Below, one piece after another: positions 15,715-25,400 of a stretch of DNA of 53,370 nucleotides. Both the position numbers and the translations under genes were made by a program. The stretch comes from Acidobacteriota bacterium. GTDB lineage: Bacteria > Acidobacteriota > JAAYUB01 > JAMOQF01. Each line of letters starts with the position of its first letter. Positions within the stretch are counted from its first letter, which is position 1. Location: assembly GCA_027064125.1 (NCBI GenBank), contig JAMOQF010000065.1:1-53370 (forward strand). The letters run 5' to 3'. A model generated the notes under the pieces. The model worked only from the letters and a program-made list of their open reading frames with translations. It made no database searches and was not told where the DNA came from.

Positions 15715-17704
15715 TCACCATTTTTAGTAATTTTTCAAGTTCCTTGATCTTTTCTCTTAAAACAATTGCCTCTTCGAATCTATATTGATGTGCAAGTTCC
15801 ATCATTTCCCTTTCAAGTTCTTTGATTGTCTTTTTTATCTCATTTTTGCTTTTTATTTTTCTTATGAGATTTTCAGTTTTTTCTGATATCTCAAGTATTT
15901 TATCTTCTTTTTGCCCTACAAGTAAAAATTTGATGGATTTTTTTATTGTTTTTGGAGTTATGTTGTATTTTTTATTGTATTCGATTTGAATTTTTCTTCT
16001 TCTTAAGGTTTCATCAATTGCCCTTTGCATGGAAGGAGTTATTTTGTCTGCAAACAGTATTACTTTCCCATTTACATTTCTTGCTGCCCTTCCAATTGTT
16101 TGAATTAGAGATGTATATGATCTCAAAAACCCCTCTCTGTCAGCATCAAAGATTAAAATTAGAGATACTTCAGGTAAGTCGAGCCCTTCTCTAAGCAGGT
16201 TTATTCCCACAATGACATCAATTTTGCCTTCCCTTAACTCCTTTAAAATCTTAATGCGTTCAATGGTTTTTATTTCTGAATGCAAATATCTTGCCCTGAT
16301 GCCCACATCTGTAAGAAATTTTGTTAAGTCTTCTGAAAGTTTTTTGGTGAGTGTGGTAATGAGGACCCGCTCTTTTTTTGCCACTCTTTTTTTTATTTCT
16401 GATATTGCCACCTCAATCTGGTTTTCAGTTTTTTTGACCTCTATTTCGGGATCCAGCAGTCCTGTGGGTCTTATAATTAGTTCAAATACATTTTCCCCGG
16501 ACATTTTTCTCTCAAAATCTCCAGGAGTTGCTGAGACAAATAGAACCTGATTTATCCTCTGGAAGAATTCCTCAAAGTTTAAAGGACGGTTATCAAGTGC
16601 TGAGGGGAGTCTAAAACCAAATTCCACAAGGGTTTTTTTACGAGATCTATCTCCTTCATACATTCCTCTTATTTGAGGAACGGTGACATGAGATTCATCT
16701 ATAAATATTAAAAAATCCTCCGGAAAATAGTCAAGAAGTGTAGGTGGGGGCTCCCCCGGTTTTCTGCCTGTGATGTGCCTTGAATAGTTTTCTATACCAT
16801 GGCAGTATCCTGTTTCTCTGAGCATTTCAAGGTCAAAATTTGTCCTTTCAAGTATTCTTTGTGCTTCAATTAGTTTTCCTTCATCCAATAATTTTTTATG
16901 ATACCAGGATAGTTCTTCTTCTATACTTTTTGTAATTTCACTCCACCTTCTCTTTGGAATGACAAAGTGGGTCGCTGGAAAGATAATTACTTCATCTCTT
17001 TCTTCTTTTCTTTTCCCGCTGAGTTTATCTATGGTATAGATACTTTCAATTTCTTCTCCAAAAAAATCAATTCTTATTGCTTCTCCACCTGATGGGGGAT
17101 TGATATCAACTATGTCGCCTCTGATTCTGTACTTTCCCGGCTGTGATTCGTAATCATTTCTTTCATATTGAAGTTCAGTTAATTTTTTGAGTAAATCTTT
17201 TCTCTTTATTGTGTCTCCCACTTTTAGGTGCAGTGTAAGATTGTAGTAAATATCCGGGGAGCCCAGGCCATATATGCAGGAAATACTTGAGACAATTATT
17301 ACATCTCTTCTTTCAAGTAAAGCCATTGTTGCCCTATGCCTCAATCTGTCGATTTCTTCGTTGATTTTTGAATCCTTTTCTATGTATATGTCTTCTGCTG
17401 GCAGGTATGCTTCAGGTTGGTAGTAGTCATAATAACTAACAAAGTATTCAACGGAGTTTTCCGGGAAAAAGTTTTTAAATTCTTGATAGAGTTGAGCGGT
17501 TAGTGTTTTATTGTGGGAAAGGATCAGGGTTGGACGATTTAATTTTTCGATAATATTTGCCATGACAAAGGTTTTCCCGCTCCCTGTTATTCCCACAAGT
17601 GTTTGAAAGGTATTTCCCCTTTTTATGGAATTTACTATTTTTTCGATTACCTCTTTTTGAGGGAGTGTTGGTGAGAAATCTGAAATTAATTTAAAACCCT
17701 TCAC
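15707..17704 (-). CDS. uvrB: excinuclease ABC subunit B
   Basis: A 665-residue UvrB, the damage-verifying helicase-like subunit of nucleotide excision repair. GITGSGKT (Walker A, 38-45), the damage-wedge hairpin YYDYYQPEAYLP, FIDESH (Walker B/DEAH box), the GREGLDLPEVSL-type helicase block and the Arg-finger motif QTIGRAARN are all present. The C-terminal UVR motif for UvrC/UvrA contact lies around residues 620-655. The usual GDQ motif before Walker A is altered to LPQK, which may affect adenine recognition. The start overlaps the upstream gene stop by 4 bases, so it is co-transcribed with the BtuF-like and DUF59-like genes. Confidence 0.96.
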   Translation of the reverse strand: MKGFKLISDFSPTLPQKEVIEKIVNSIKRGNTFQTLVGITGSGKTFVMANIIEKLNRPTLILSHNKTLTAQLYQEFKNFFPENSVEYFVSYYDYYQPEAYLPAEDIYIEKDSKINEEIDRLRHRATMALLERRDVIIVSSISCIYGLGSPDIYYNLTLHLKVGDTIKRKDLLKKLTELQYERNDYESQPGKYRIRGDIVDINPPSGGEAIRIDFFGEEIESIYTIDKLSGKRKEERDEVIIFPATHFVIPKRRWSEITKSIEEELSWYHKKLLDEGKLIEAQRILERTNFDLEMLRETGYCHGIENYSRHITGRKPGEPPPTLLDYFPEDFLIFIDESHVTVPQIRGMYEGDRSRKKTLVEFGFRLPSALDNRPLNFEEFFQRINQVLFVSATPGDFERKMSGENVFELIIRPTGLLDPEIEVKKTENQIEVAISEIKKRVAKKERVLITTLTKKLSEDLTKFLTDVGIRARYLHSEIKTIERIKILKELREGKIDVIVGINLLREGLDLPEVSLILIFDADREGFLRSYTSLIQTIGRAARNVNGKVILFADKITPSMQRAIDETLRRRKIQIEYNKKYNITPKTIKKSIKFLLVGQKEDKILEISEKTENLIRKIKSKNEIKKTIKELEREMMELAHQYRFEEAIVLREKIKELEKLLKMVRG

Positions 17705-18498
17705 TTTTTAAAATAATCTCTGTAGAGTTTTTTTAATTCCTTTAAACCTTCTGGCGTTATTGCTCCATACCACGCCACCCATTCTCCGGGAATGTATGCT
17801 ATTTTTACATGGGGACTGAGTTTCAGGTCTTCAATTATTTCTATTGGTTCAAGTTCATGAAAGTTGTATGGTTCTGACGGAAGCATCAACAGGTCAAATT
17901 CACTTTTTTGTATTTCTTCTTCATTTAGTTTAAAATACCTCTTTCTATTTTTTCTAAAAACATTGTGGAAACCACATCTTGTGAGGATGTCATCTAAAAA
18001 GGTTTCTTCATTGAAACACATGTATGGATTTCTCCATATGGGTAAAAATGTTGCTATTTTTTTAGATGGTGGTGAGGAAGAAATCTCCCTCTCAATTTTT
18101 TTTATTATTTCCTGTACTTTTTTATTTTCAAAAATTTGTCCCATGTGGGTGAGGAAGGTAATTATATCTTCAATCTTTTTGATTGACGCAATGTAGATCT
18201 TAAATCCGCTTTTAACAAGTTCTTCCACATCACTTTTTCTGTTTTCTTCCACATCTGCTATTATGAGATCTGGTGTCAGTGCAATTATTTTGTCTATGTC
18301 AATTTTTTTAGGGCTACCAATACTTTTTATTTTTTTAGCCTCTTCTGGCTTATTACAAAAATCTGTCCTCCCCACTACCAGATCTCCACAGTCTATTTCA
18401 AATAGGGTGTGGGTTACAGAAGGGATTAGAGATACAACCCTTTTAGGTGAATCAATTAGGGTGATATCCCTGCCTGTTAAATCCTTTAAAGTAATCAT
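17701..18498 (-). CDS. BtuF-like helical-backbone metal/cobalamin-binding protein without signal peptide
   Basis: A 265-residue periplasmic-binding-protein fold of the BtuF/FhuD class: DSPKRVVSLIPSVTHTLF, VVGRTDFCNKPEEAKK, IGSPKKIDIDKIIALTPDLI and a C-terminal PGEWVAWYGAIT segment. The family normally binds cobalamin or ferric siderophores outside the inner membrane. This protein starts directly at the mature-type domain (ITLKDLTGRDIT), with no hydrophobic leader or lipobox, and no permease or ATPase gene is nearby. A cytoplasmic cobalamin- or haem-binding role is therefore possible. It overlaps uvrB by 4 bases and follows the DUF59-like gene after one base. Confidence 0.78.
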   Translation of the reverse strand: MITLKDLTGRDITLIDSPKRVVSLIPSVTHTLFEIDCGDLVVGRTDFCNKPEEAKKIKSIGSPKKIDIDKIIALTPDLIIADVEENRKSDVEELVKSGFKIYIASIKKIEDIITFLTHMGQIFENKKVQEIIKKIEREISSSPPSKKIATFLPIWRNPYMCFNEETFLDDILTRCGFHNVFRKNRKRYFKLNEEEIQKSEFDLLMLPSEPYNFHELEPIEIIEDLKLSPHVKIAYIPGEWVAWYGAITPEGLKELKKLYRDYFKK

Positions 18499-18499
18499 T

Positions 18500-18790
18500 T
18501 TACAATCCCTTCCAATTTTCCATTTCTATCTGTAAAAATCTCTGTCTTTCCTCTTCTGTCATTACCCTCTCAGTAAATTTTATCTCCATGCCAAGAGGTG
18601 AAAGTGCATTTACTATACTTACTTTTAACATATCCTTTATGGGAATATTGGGGAATGGATATGCCATCTCAATAGTTATTCCATTTTCCTCTACTTTATA
18701 ATCTGAGATGATCCCAAGTTTAAGCAAAGATGCATTTATGGCCGGGTGCATAACCTTATCCAGAAGTTCTCTTACTTTTTTTTCTTCCAT
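18500..18790 (-). CDS. divergent DUF59/MIP18-like small protein
   Basis: A 96-residue protein resembling the DUF59 (MIP18/SufT/N-terminal Mrp) fold used in iron-sulfur cluster assembly: VRELLDKVMHPAINASLLKLG matches the usual helix followed by the DPE-LGI block, and IEMAYPFPNIPIKDMLKV the following strand-helix. The canonical DPE is HPA here and the common cysteine is missing, so assignment is tentative. The start at 18790 is preferred since GGAGG lies just upstream; the frame also has an ATG at 18802. It is the first gene of the uvrB operon. Confidence 0.6.
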   Translation of the reverse strand: MEEKKVRELLDKVMHPAINASLLKLGIISDYKVEENGITIEMAYPFPNIPIKDMLKVSIVNALSPLGMEIKFTERVMTEEERQRFLQIEMENWKGL

Positions 18791-18802
18791 TTTATCCTCC
18801 AT

Positions 18803-18972
18803 CTGCTGGTTGTATATAAAGGAAAATTGATTTTATATTAAATACATTTTTTTTCAATATTATTTTTTGAGAAGTTTATTATTTATAAAATGTTTACATT
18901 GAATCTAAAAAATTGTAAAATTTAAAAGTAAGTGTTTGTTAAAGTGTTAGTACATCTTTTTTGAGATACAAA
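18803..18972. other. divergent intergenic region
   Basis: About 170 AT-rich bases between the DUF59-like operon (reverse) and the RodZ-like operon (forward). It must hold both promoters, but no hexamer pair is convincing. No gene is seen. Confidence 0.4.
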
Positions 18973-19794
18973 ATGGCAGACCTTGGTAATTTATTCAAAG
19001 AAAAGAGGGAGGCCCTGGGGCTTACCTTAAATGATGTATCTGAAGAAATAAAAATAGGGATAAACTTCCTTCAGGCTATTGAGAAAGAAGAATTCTCTAA
19101 ACTACCCCGTGGAATTTATGGGAAATTTTTTGTAAAAAAGTATGCAGAATATCTCGAACTCGACACCTCGGAAATTATGAAAAAGTTTATGGAAGAAGGT
19201 TATTTTTCCCCGAAAGAGAATGAAAATATAACTTTAAGAGAGAAGGATAAGTTCATAACTGCAACTGAAAGGGCATATAATATAAAATTAATCCTCTTTC
19301 TTGTGGTTCTTTTTTTAATCCTTTCTGCCATACTTTATTATCTATTTATAAGGAGAGGTATGGCGGAGAGGCCAGATGTAAATTATTCGGTTTCACCAAA
19401 GATTGAGGGCCAACTGGATACAGGAGGTGTGTTAAAGGATTCTGGCAAAGAAGTAAAGGAAAAGTTAAGTGAAGCGAAAAATCTCAATGAAGGTGTGGAT
19501 GTTGGTAAAGGAGAGAGTGAAAATGAGATAAAACTTCTGGCAAAGGGTAGGTGTTGGATAAAAGTTAAAGTAGATGGTGGGGAGGAAAAGGAGTATCTTT
19601 TAAACAATGATGAGGTATTAATAAAATATTTTAAGGATGTTAAACTTACACTTGGAAGCGCTGGATCGGTTGATATGTATATCAATGGGAGAAAGTGCAA
19701 ACCCCTTGGGGATGTGGGAGAAGTCAAAAATATAGAAATAAATGTGGAAAATCAATCAGATTTTTTAGAGGCGGAGAGTGTAAATGGCAATTAA
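18973..19794 (+). CDS. RodZ-like HTH membrane protein (DUF4115 C-terminus)
   Basis: A 273-residue bitopic protein. Residues 5-65 form a Cro/CI-type helix-turn-helix as in RodZ (EKREALGLTLNDVSEEIKIG, LPRGIYGKFFVKKYAEYL). A single membrane helix spans about 104-126. The periplasmic part ends in a beta domain resembling DUF4115 (GRCWIKVKVDGGEEKEYLL, residues about 190-220). RodZ links MreB to the elongasome, so a cell-shape role is likely by family. The ATG at 18973 is used; the frame opens 12 bases earlier at TTG. It overlaps the next gene by 11 bases. Confidence 0.8.
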   Translation: MADLGNLFKEKREALGLTLNDVSEEIKIGINFLQAIEKEEFSKLPRGIYGKFFVKKYAEYLELDTSEIMKKFMEEGYFSPKENENITLREKDKFITATERAYNIKLILFLVVLFLILSAILYYLFIRRGMAERPDVNYSVSPKIEGQLDTGGVLKDSGKEVKEKLSEAKNLNEGVDVGKGESENEIKLLAKGRCWIKVKVDGGEEKEYLLNNDEVLIKYFKDVKLTLGSAGSVDMYINGRKCKPLGDVGEVKNIEINVENQSDFLEAESVNGN

Positions 19795-20890
19795 TCCCAT
19801 TCTTGATGCAATAAAAAAGGGAAATGCCCCGGAGATGGTTAAAGATGCTGCCGCAAAGGGTGCTTTGCCGCTACCACCGGAGGTTTTATTTGAAGCCCAG
19901 GTGATTTTATCCAGAGATAAAAATGAGAAGATAAGGGAAAGTGCAATAAAGTCTTTAAAGGATAGAGATGACAGTGAAATACTGTTAATTATTGAAGATA
20001 AAAATGTATCTCCCGATGTTCTGGATTTTTGTGGTAGATTCTATCTGGATAGACAGAAGATTCTGGAAAAGGTGGTTACCCACCCTAAGGTTCCACATAA
20101 AACACTTGTGGATGTAGCACCTAAGGTCAATCTCTCCATTGCTGAACTTATTATAAATAACCAGATGAAGTTGATTGAGGAGCCTGAAATAATAAAGGCC
20201 TTGAGGAAAAATCCCCATCTGACCCCTGCCAACTTAGCAAGGCTAAGTGAAATAGAAAAAGATTTCCTTCAGGAGGGTAAGGGAGAATACAAACTTACAG
20301 CAGAGGGCGAAGAGGTAGAAGAAGAACTTCTTGTGGAAGAGGAGGAAGAATCTCCAGAGGAAGGTATATTAAAAGAGGAAATTTTAGATAAATTACCTGT
20401 CGAGCCCACAGAGGAAGAATTACGGGAACTTTCCGGTAGAAGTGAGATAAATGTCTCTGAAGATGAGGTTGAACCTGAAAAATTAACGGTCTTACAAAAA
20501 CTTAGCAGGATGACTGTTAGCGAGAAAATAAAAACCGCACTTCTTGGCACCAGAGAAGAGAGGAACATACTTGTAAGAGATTCAAATAGGCTTGTTGCTG
20601 TCACCGTTCTTTCAAGTCCCAAGATTTCAGAAAGTGAGGTGGATGCAATTTCTCAAATGAGAAATGTGCATCAGGATGTCTTAAGGATTATTGGAACCCA
20701 TAGAGAGTGGCTAAAAAAGTATAAGATAGTGAAAAATCTTGTTAGAAATCCCAAGACTCCACTTTCTATTTCTTTGAGTTTGATAAATAGATTGACAAAG
20801 CAGGATTTAAAATTGCTTGTAAATGATAAGACCATACCGGATGTGTTAAGAAGACAGGCAAAGAGACTGGTTATGAAAAAGGGAGGTTAA
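19784..20890 (+). CDS. HEAT/LRV-like helical repeat protein with acidic linker
   Basis: A 368-residue cytoplasmic protein of unrecognised family. Short helical repeats are seen in both halves: THPKVPHKTLVDVAP and KNPHLTPANLARLSE in the first, LSSPKISESEVDAISQ, GTHREWLKKYKIVKNL and RNPKTPLSISLSLINRL in the second. They resemble leucine-rich-variant or HEAT-type motifs used for protein contacts. A Glu-rich linker (residues about 165-215) separates the halves. The gene overlaps the RodZ-like gene and ends 5 bases before the transglycosylase, so a scaffold role at the envelope is suggested by context only. Confidence 0.65.
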   Translation: MAINPILDAIKKGNAPEMVKDAAAKGALPLPPEVLFEAQVILSRDKNEKIRESAIKSLKDRDDSEILLIIEDKNVSPDVLDFCGRFYLDRQKILEKVVTHPKVPHKTLVDVAPKVNLSIAELIINNQMKLIEEPEIIKALRKNPHLTPANLARLSEIEKDFLQEGKGEYKLTAEGEEVEEELLVEEEEESPEEGILKEEILDKLPVEPTEEELRELSGRSEINVSEDEVEPEKLTVLQKLSRMTVSEKIKTALLGTREERNILVRDSNRLVAVTVLSSPKISESEVDAISQMRNVHQDVLRIIGTHREWLKKYKIVKNLVRNPKTPLSISLSLINRLTKQDLKLLVNDKTIPDVLRRQAKRLVMKKGG

Positions 20891-20895
20891 GAGGG

Positions 20896-21597
20896 TTGAA
20901 GAAGTTTTTTTTCGTGCTAATGGTGATGTTTCTTACCACTTTTTTTAGGGGAGAAAAATTTTACAAATATATTAACAGCAATGGTGAGGTTGTTTACTGT
21001 AATAGAAAGCCTAAAAATGTGTCTTCCAAAAAGGTTAAGGTCTATGAAATTAAGAGGGAAAGGGAGGATTTACTCCAATTTGATGATGATAGGTACAACA
21101 GGTATGATCCAATAATCAGGAAATATTCTAAAAAATATGGAGTGGATTTCAATCTAATTAAAACCGTTATTCTTGTGGAATCCAATTTCAATCCCAGTGC
21201 TGTATCCCCAAAGGGGGCAATAGGTTTGATGCAACTCCTGCCGGATACTGCCATAAGATTTGGTGTGGATGATCCCTATGATCCCGACCAGAATATAATG
21301 GGAGGAACCAAATATCTGAAGTATCTCATAAAGATGTTTAATGGAGATTTGAGACTTGTGCTTTCTGCGTATAATGCCGGGGAGAATTTGGTTAAGAGGA
21401 TTAATAGAGTTCCCAATTATAGAGAAACAAAGAAGTACGTGAATAAAATAATTGAAGTTTATGGGAGTGATATGGTACCTGTAGATGTAAATTATGTTTA
21501 CCGTAGAAGGAAAAAATTTTATAAGTACTATGATGAAAATGGGACCCTTGTTTTAACAAATATTGCCCCATCCAAGGATGCAAAAATTATAAATTAG
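20896..21597 (+). CDS. lytic transglycosylase (SLT domain) with flanking DUF4124-like motifs
   Basis: A 233-residue secreted muramidase-type lytic transglycosylase. A hydrophobic signal segment (residues 3-18) precedes a DUF4124-like strand pair (KFYKYINSNGEVVYCN). The SLT domain follows with catalytic E95 in ILVESNFNP, then SPKGAIGLMQLLP and LSAYNAGE. A second copy of the DUF4124-like motif (KFYKYYDENGTLVLTN) closes the protein, which is an uncommon sandwich. The start is TTG at 20896, nine bases after GGGAGG. It probably acts on peptidoglycan in the periplasm with the RodZ-like gene upstream. Confidence 0.88.
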   Translation: MKKFFFVLMVMFLTTFFRGEKFYKYINSNGEVVYCNRKPKNVSSKKVKVYEIKREREDLLQFDDDRYNRYDPIIRKYSKKYGVDFNLIKTVILVESNFNPSAVSPKGAIGLMQLLPDTAIRFGVDDPYDPDQNIMGGTKYLKYLIKMFNGDLRLVLSAYNAGENLVKRINRVPNYRETKKYVNKIIEVYGSDMVPVDVNYVYRRRKKFYKYYDENGTLVLTNIAPSKDAKIIN

Positions 21598-21662
21598 TGA
21601 AACATTTTTAATTTTTTTTCGTATTTTTCGTGTGATAATTCGAAAAAAGTGGAGGTTTTGTC

Positions 21663-22409
21663 ATGAAAAGAAGGTCTTTTTTGATTTTTCTCGTCTTTAT
21701 AATGGGCTTTTTTGCCTTTTCCCAGAGTTTGAATGAAATTTTAGATTGCACCATAAAGGCCTATGGTGGCAAAGAGGCACTTAATAAAGTTAAAGATATA
21801 CATCTTGTTGGAAAGGTTGTAAGTATGGGAGTTGAACTACCCATGGAAATATATATAAAAAATCCCAACAAGATAAGAGTTGAGGTAAAGTTTCAGGGAA
21901 ATAAGATAATTCAGGTATTTGATGGGAAGAAAGGATGGAGTATAAATCCAATGATATCTCCAGAACCGAAGGAGATGGATAAAAAAAATGTAGAACAGAT
22001 TGAAAACTACAACAGTATAAATTTTTTCACCGAGTATAAAAAACTTGGATTTACGGCAACCTATGTGGGTACAGAAGATCTGGAAGGGGCTGAAGCGTAT
22101 AAGATAAAGTTTGTTAAAAAGGGTAGAGAACCCTTTTATTTCTTCATTGATAAAGAGAGTTGTATTCCTGTAAAAATTGATGTTTCGACTAAAAGAGGAA
22201 ATTCTGTGTTAAAAGGATCCATATATTTTTCCAATTATAAAAAGGTTGAGGGAGTTTATTTCCCATTTTCTGTGAGAATGGTTATGGGAAAGATGGAAAG
22301 TAATGTTGTTTTCAGTTCAATAAAGGTAAATGAAAATATTTCCGATTCTTTATTTGAAATAAAAGAGAAAAAAGGTGAAAAGGGAGATAGTAAGAATGAA
22401 AAAAATTAG
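21663..22409 (+). CDS. LolA-like outer membrane lipoprotein-sorting family protein
   Basis: A 248-residue secreted protein with a signal peptide (residues 1-20, ending AFSQ) and a LolA/LolB-type half-barrel: AYGGKEALNKVKDIHLVGKV, IYIKNPNKIRVEV, VFDGKKGWSI and YFFIDKESCIPVKIDV. Such proteins carry lipids or lipoproteins across the periplasm. This subgroup occurs widely beside peptidases in acidobacteria-like genomes and is not LolA itself. AGGAGGTTTTG-like spacing precedes the ATG (GGAGG at 21651-21655). The C-terminal lysine-rich tail overlaps the start of the next gene by 14 bases. Confidence 0.8.
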   Translation: MKRRSFLIFLVFIMGFFAFSQSLNEILDCTIKAYGGKEALNKVKDIHLVGKVVSMGVELPMEIYIKNPNKIRVEVKFQGNKIIQVFDGKKGWSINPMISPEPKEMDKKNVEQIENYNSINFFTEYKKLGFTATYVGTEDLEGAEAYKIKFVKKGREPFYFFIDKESCIPVKIDVSTKRGNSVLKGSIYFSNYKKVEGVYFPFSVRMVMGKMESNVVFSSIKVNENISDSLFEIKEKKGEKGDSKNEKN

Positions 22410-25400
22410 TTTTATTTTTGCCTTTTTATTTCTTTTTATATTTTTATTTTTTTTCTCCACAGTATTTTCCTATGATAGTTCCATAATGGGTGATTTAAAG
22501 GCGAGGTTTATAGGACCTGCTGTCACCGGTGGTAGGATAACTGCCATTGATTGTGTAGATAGCGATAGAAATATAATTTATGTGGGTACCGCTGGTGGTG
22601 GTGTCTGGAAGTCGGTTGATGGCGGCATTACCTTCAAACCCATTTTTGATAAATATGTTATGTCCATAGGTTGTATAACGGTGGACCAGAAAAATCCGAA
22701 TATTATATGGATTGGAACTGGTGAAGTAAATGTGAGAAATACGGTTTCAATGGGAAGGGGGCTTTTTAAAAGTGAAGATGGTGGTGAGACCTGGAAATGC
22801 GTTGGGTTTGAGAACTCAGAGAGAATAAGCAAAGTTTTAATCGATCCCGAGGATTCAAATGTTGTCTATGTTGGTGTGCTTGGACATTTGTGGGATGATA
22901 ACAGTGAGAGGGGTGTTTATAAGAGTGAAGATGGTGGAAAGACCTGGAAGAAAATTTTATATGTTGATGAAAAAACCGGTTGTATTGACCTTGACATGGA
23001 TCCTCAGGAAAAGAATATTTTGTACGCTTCCATGTGGCAGGTGAGGAGATATCCCTACTTTTTTAAATCAGGTGGCAAGGGAAGTGGTATTTATAAAAGT
23101 ATAGATGGGGGTAAAACCTGGAAAAAAATTACGAAGGGATTGCCCAAAGGAGACCTTGGTAGAATTGGAATGGATATTTCCCCCCGGAGACCATCCACGA
23201 TTTATGCCCTTGTGGAATCTAAAAAAACGGGACTTTTTAAATCTGAAGATTTTGGGGAAAGCTGGAAGAGAATTAATTCTTCAAGGGCTGTTAGTATAAG
23301 GCCCTTTTACTTTTCCACAATCAAGGTTTCTCCGGACAATTTTAAAAAGTTGTATGTTTTAAATTTAACGCTTTTTGTGAGTGAAAATGGTGGTAAAAGT
23401 TTTGATTCTTCAGTGCTTTCAGGTGGCTTTTCCTTTTCCGTTGGGATGCATCCAGATTTACATGCAATATGGATAGATCCCAATGACAGTAACTATGTTT
23501 TAATTGGGACAGATGGTGGGGTTTACAGATCCTTTGATGGGGGGACCCACTTTGAATTTTTGTCGAGACTTCCCATATCCCAGTTCTACCATGTGAGTTA
23601 TGATATGGACTATCCCTATCACATATATGGAGGACTTCAGGATAATGGTTCCTGGATGGCAGTTTCTGATAGTATGGAGGGAAGTATAAGAAATAAAGAT
23701 TGGAAAAACATAGGTGGTGCAGATGGATTCTATGCCTTTAGAGATTATTTTAACAGGGATATTGTTTATTTTTCCTGGCAGGGTGGGAGATTTGAGTGGA
23801 AAAATATGAAAACCGGGGAGGTAAGAGATATAACTCCAAGACCTAAAAAGGGTGGTGAAAAATATAGGTTTAACTGGAATGCGGGAGTATTACTGAGTCC
23901 AGTTGATCACAGGACTATTTTCTTGGGGGCACAATATCTTTTTAAGACCACAAATAGAGGGGAAAGTTGGGAAAAAATTTCCCCAGACCTTACCACCAAT
24001 GACAGTAGTAAGTTAAAACAGGAGGAATCGGGCGGTCTTACTCCCGATGACACCACTGCTGAGAATTTTTGCTCCATTTATACAATTTCCCAGTCTCCCC
24101 TTGATGAGGATGTGATATGGGTTGGAACTGATGATGGAAATGTGGCCATAACCACAGATGGTGGAAAGACATGGACACAGGTGGCAAAAAACATTCCAGA
24201 CCTTCCAGCGGGGACATGGTGTAGTTGTATTGAGGCAAGTCATTTTGATAAGGGTGTTGCCTATGCCACATTTGATGGACATAGAACGGGGGATATCAAA
24301 CCCTATGTTTACAAGACGGTGGATTTTGGAAAACATTGGATTAAACTCTCTTCTAAAGAGATTGATGGATATTGCTTTGTTGTAAGAGAGGATTTGAAGA
24401 ATAAAAATTTACTCTTTTTGGGTACAGAATTTGGTCTGTATGCTTCCTTTAATGGTGGAAAAAATTGGATCTTTTTTAAAGATGTACTTCCTAAGGTTGA
24501 GGTCAGGGATATTCAGATCCATCCCCGGGAAAATGATCTTATTATTGCAACGTATGGTCGTGGAATAGCGATTATAGATGACATCACACCTCTAAGAAGT
24601 ATTAGTGATACTCTGATGAAAGAAAGGGCTGCTGTTCTTCCCTCAAGACCTGCCATAAAAAAAATACCTGTGGGAATTCAGGTTTTTCCCGCAAATGGGG
24701 AGTTTTTTGGAGAGAACCCTCCTGAAGGGGCATTTATAACTTATTATTTAAAGAAAAGGCACCTATTTGGAGATATGTTTATCGAGATTTTTGACAAAGA
24801 TGGAAAACTTGTTAAAGTACTTCCCGCTCACAATAGAAGGGGAATAAATAGGGTGTACTGGAATATGAGGTTAAAACCTCCCAAAACGGCTCACACATCT
24901 GGTTTAAGCCAGTGGGTTTTTGTTGGACCGATGGTAAAGGAAGGCGAGTATACGGTTAAGTTGGTGAAAAATGGCAAGGAATATACCGGTAAAATATACC
25001 TTAAACCAGACCCCCGCACAAAATATTCTCTAAAGGATAGGGAGTTAAGGGATAAAACTGTTGGAGAATTGTATGACCTTCAATACAGGCTGGCTTATAT
25101 CACAGATACCATGCTTGATGTGAAAAAAAGTATTGGAAAAATTTTGAAAAGGGTAAAGGAAGAAGATTTAAAGGATAAACTCTCTAAACTCAATAAATCT
25201 ATTGATACTTTTTATAATTCAATTACCCAGACAAAGGGAGTCTTTGTAGAGGGAAAACTCAGGGAAAAAATTATAGACCTCTACTCTTCTGTTATCTCCT
25301 ATGGTGGAAGGCCAACTAAAACACAACTTAAAAATCTAAAGGCCTTAAGTGTGGAAGAAAAAAAGAAGGAAAGGGAGTTTGAAGCTTTAAAGGGACAAAT

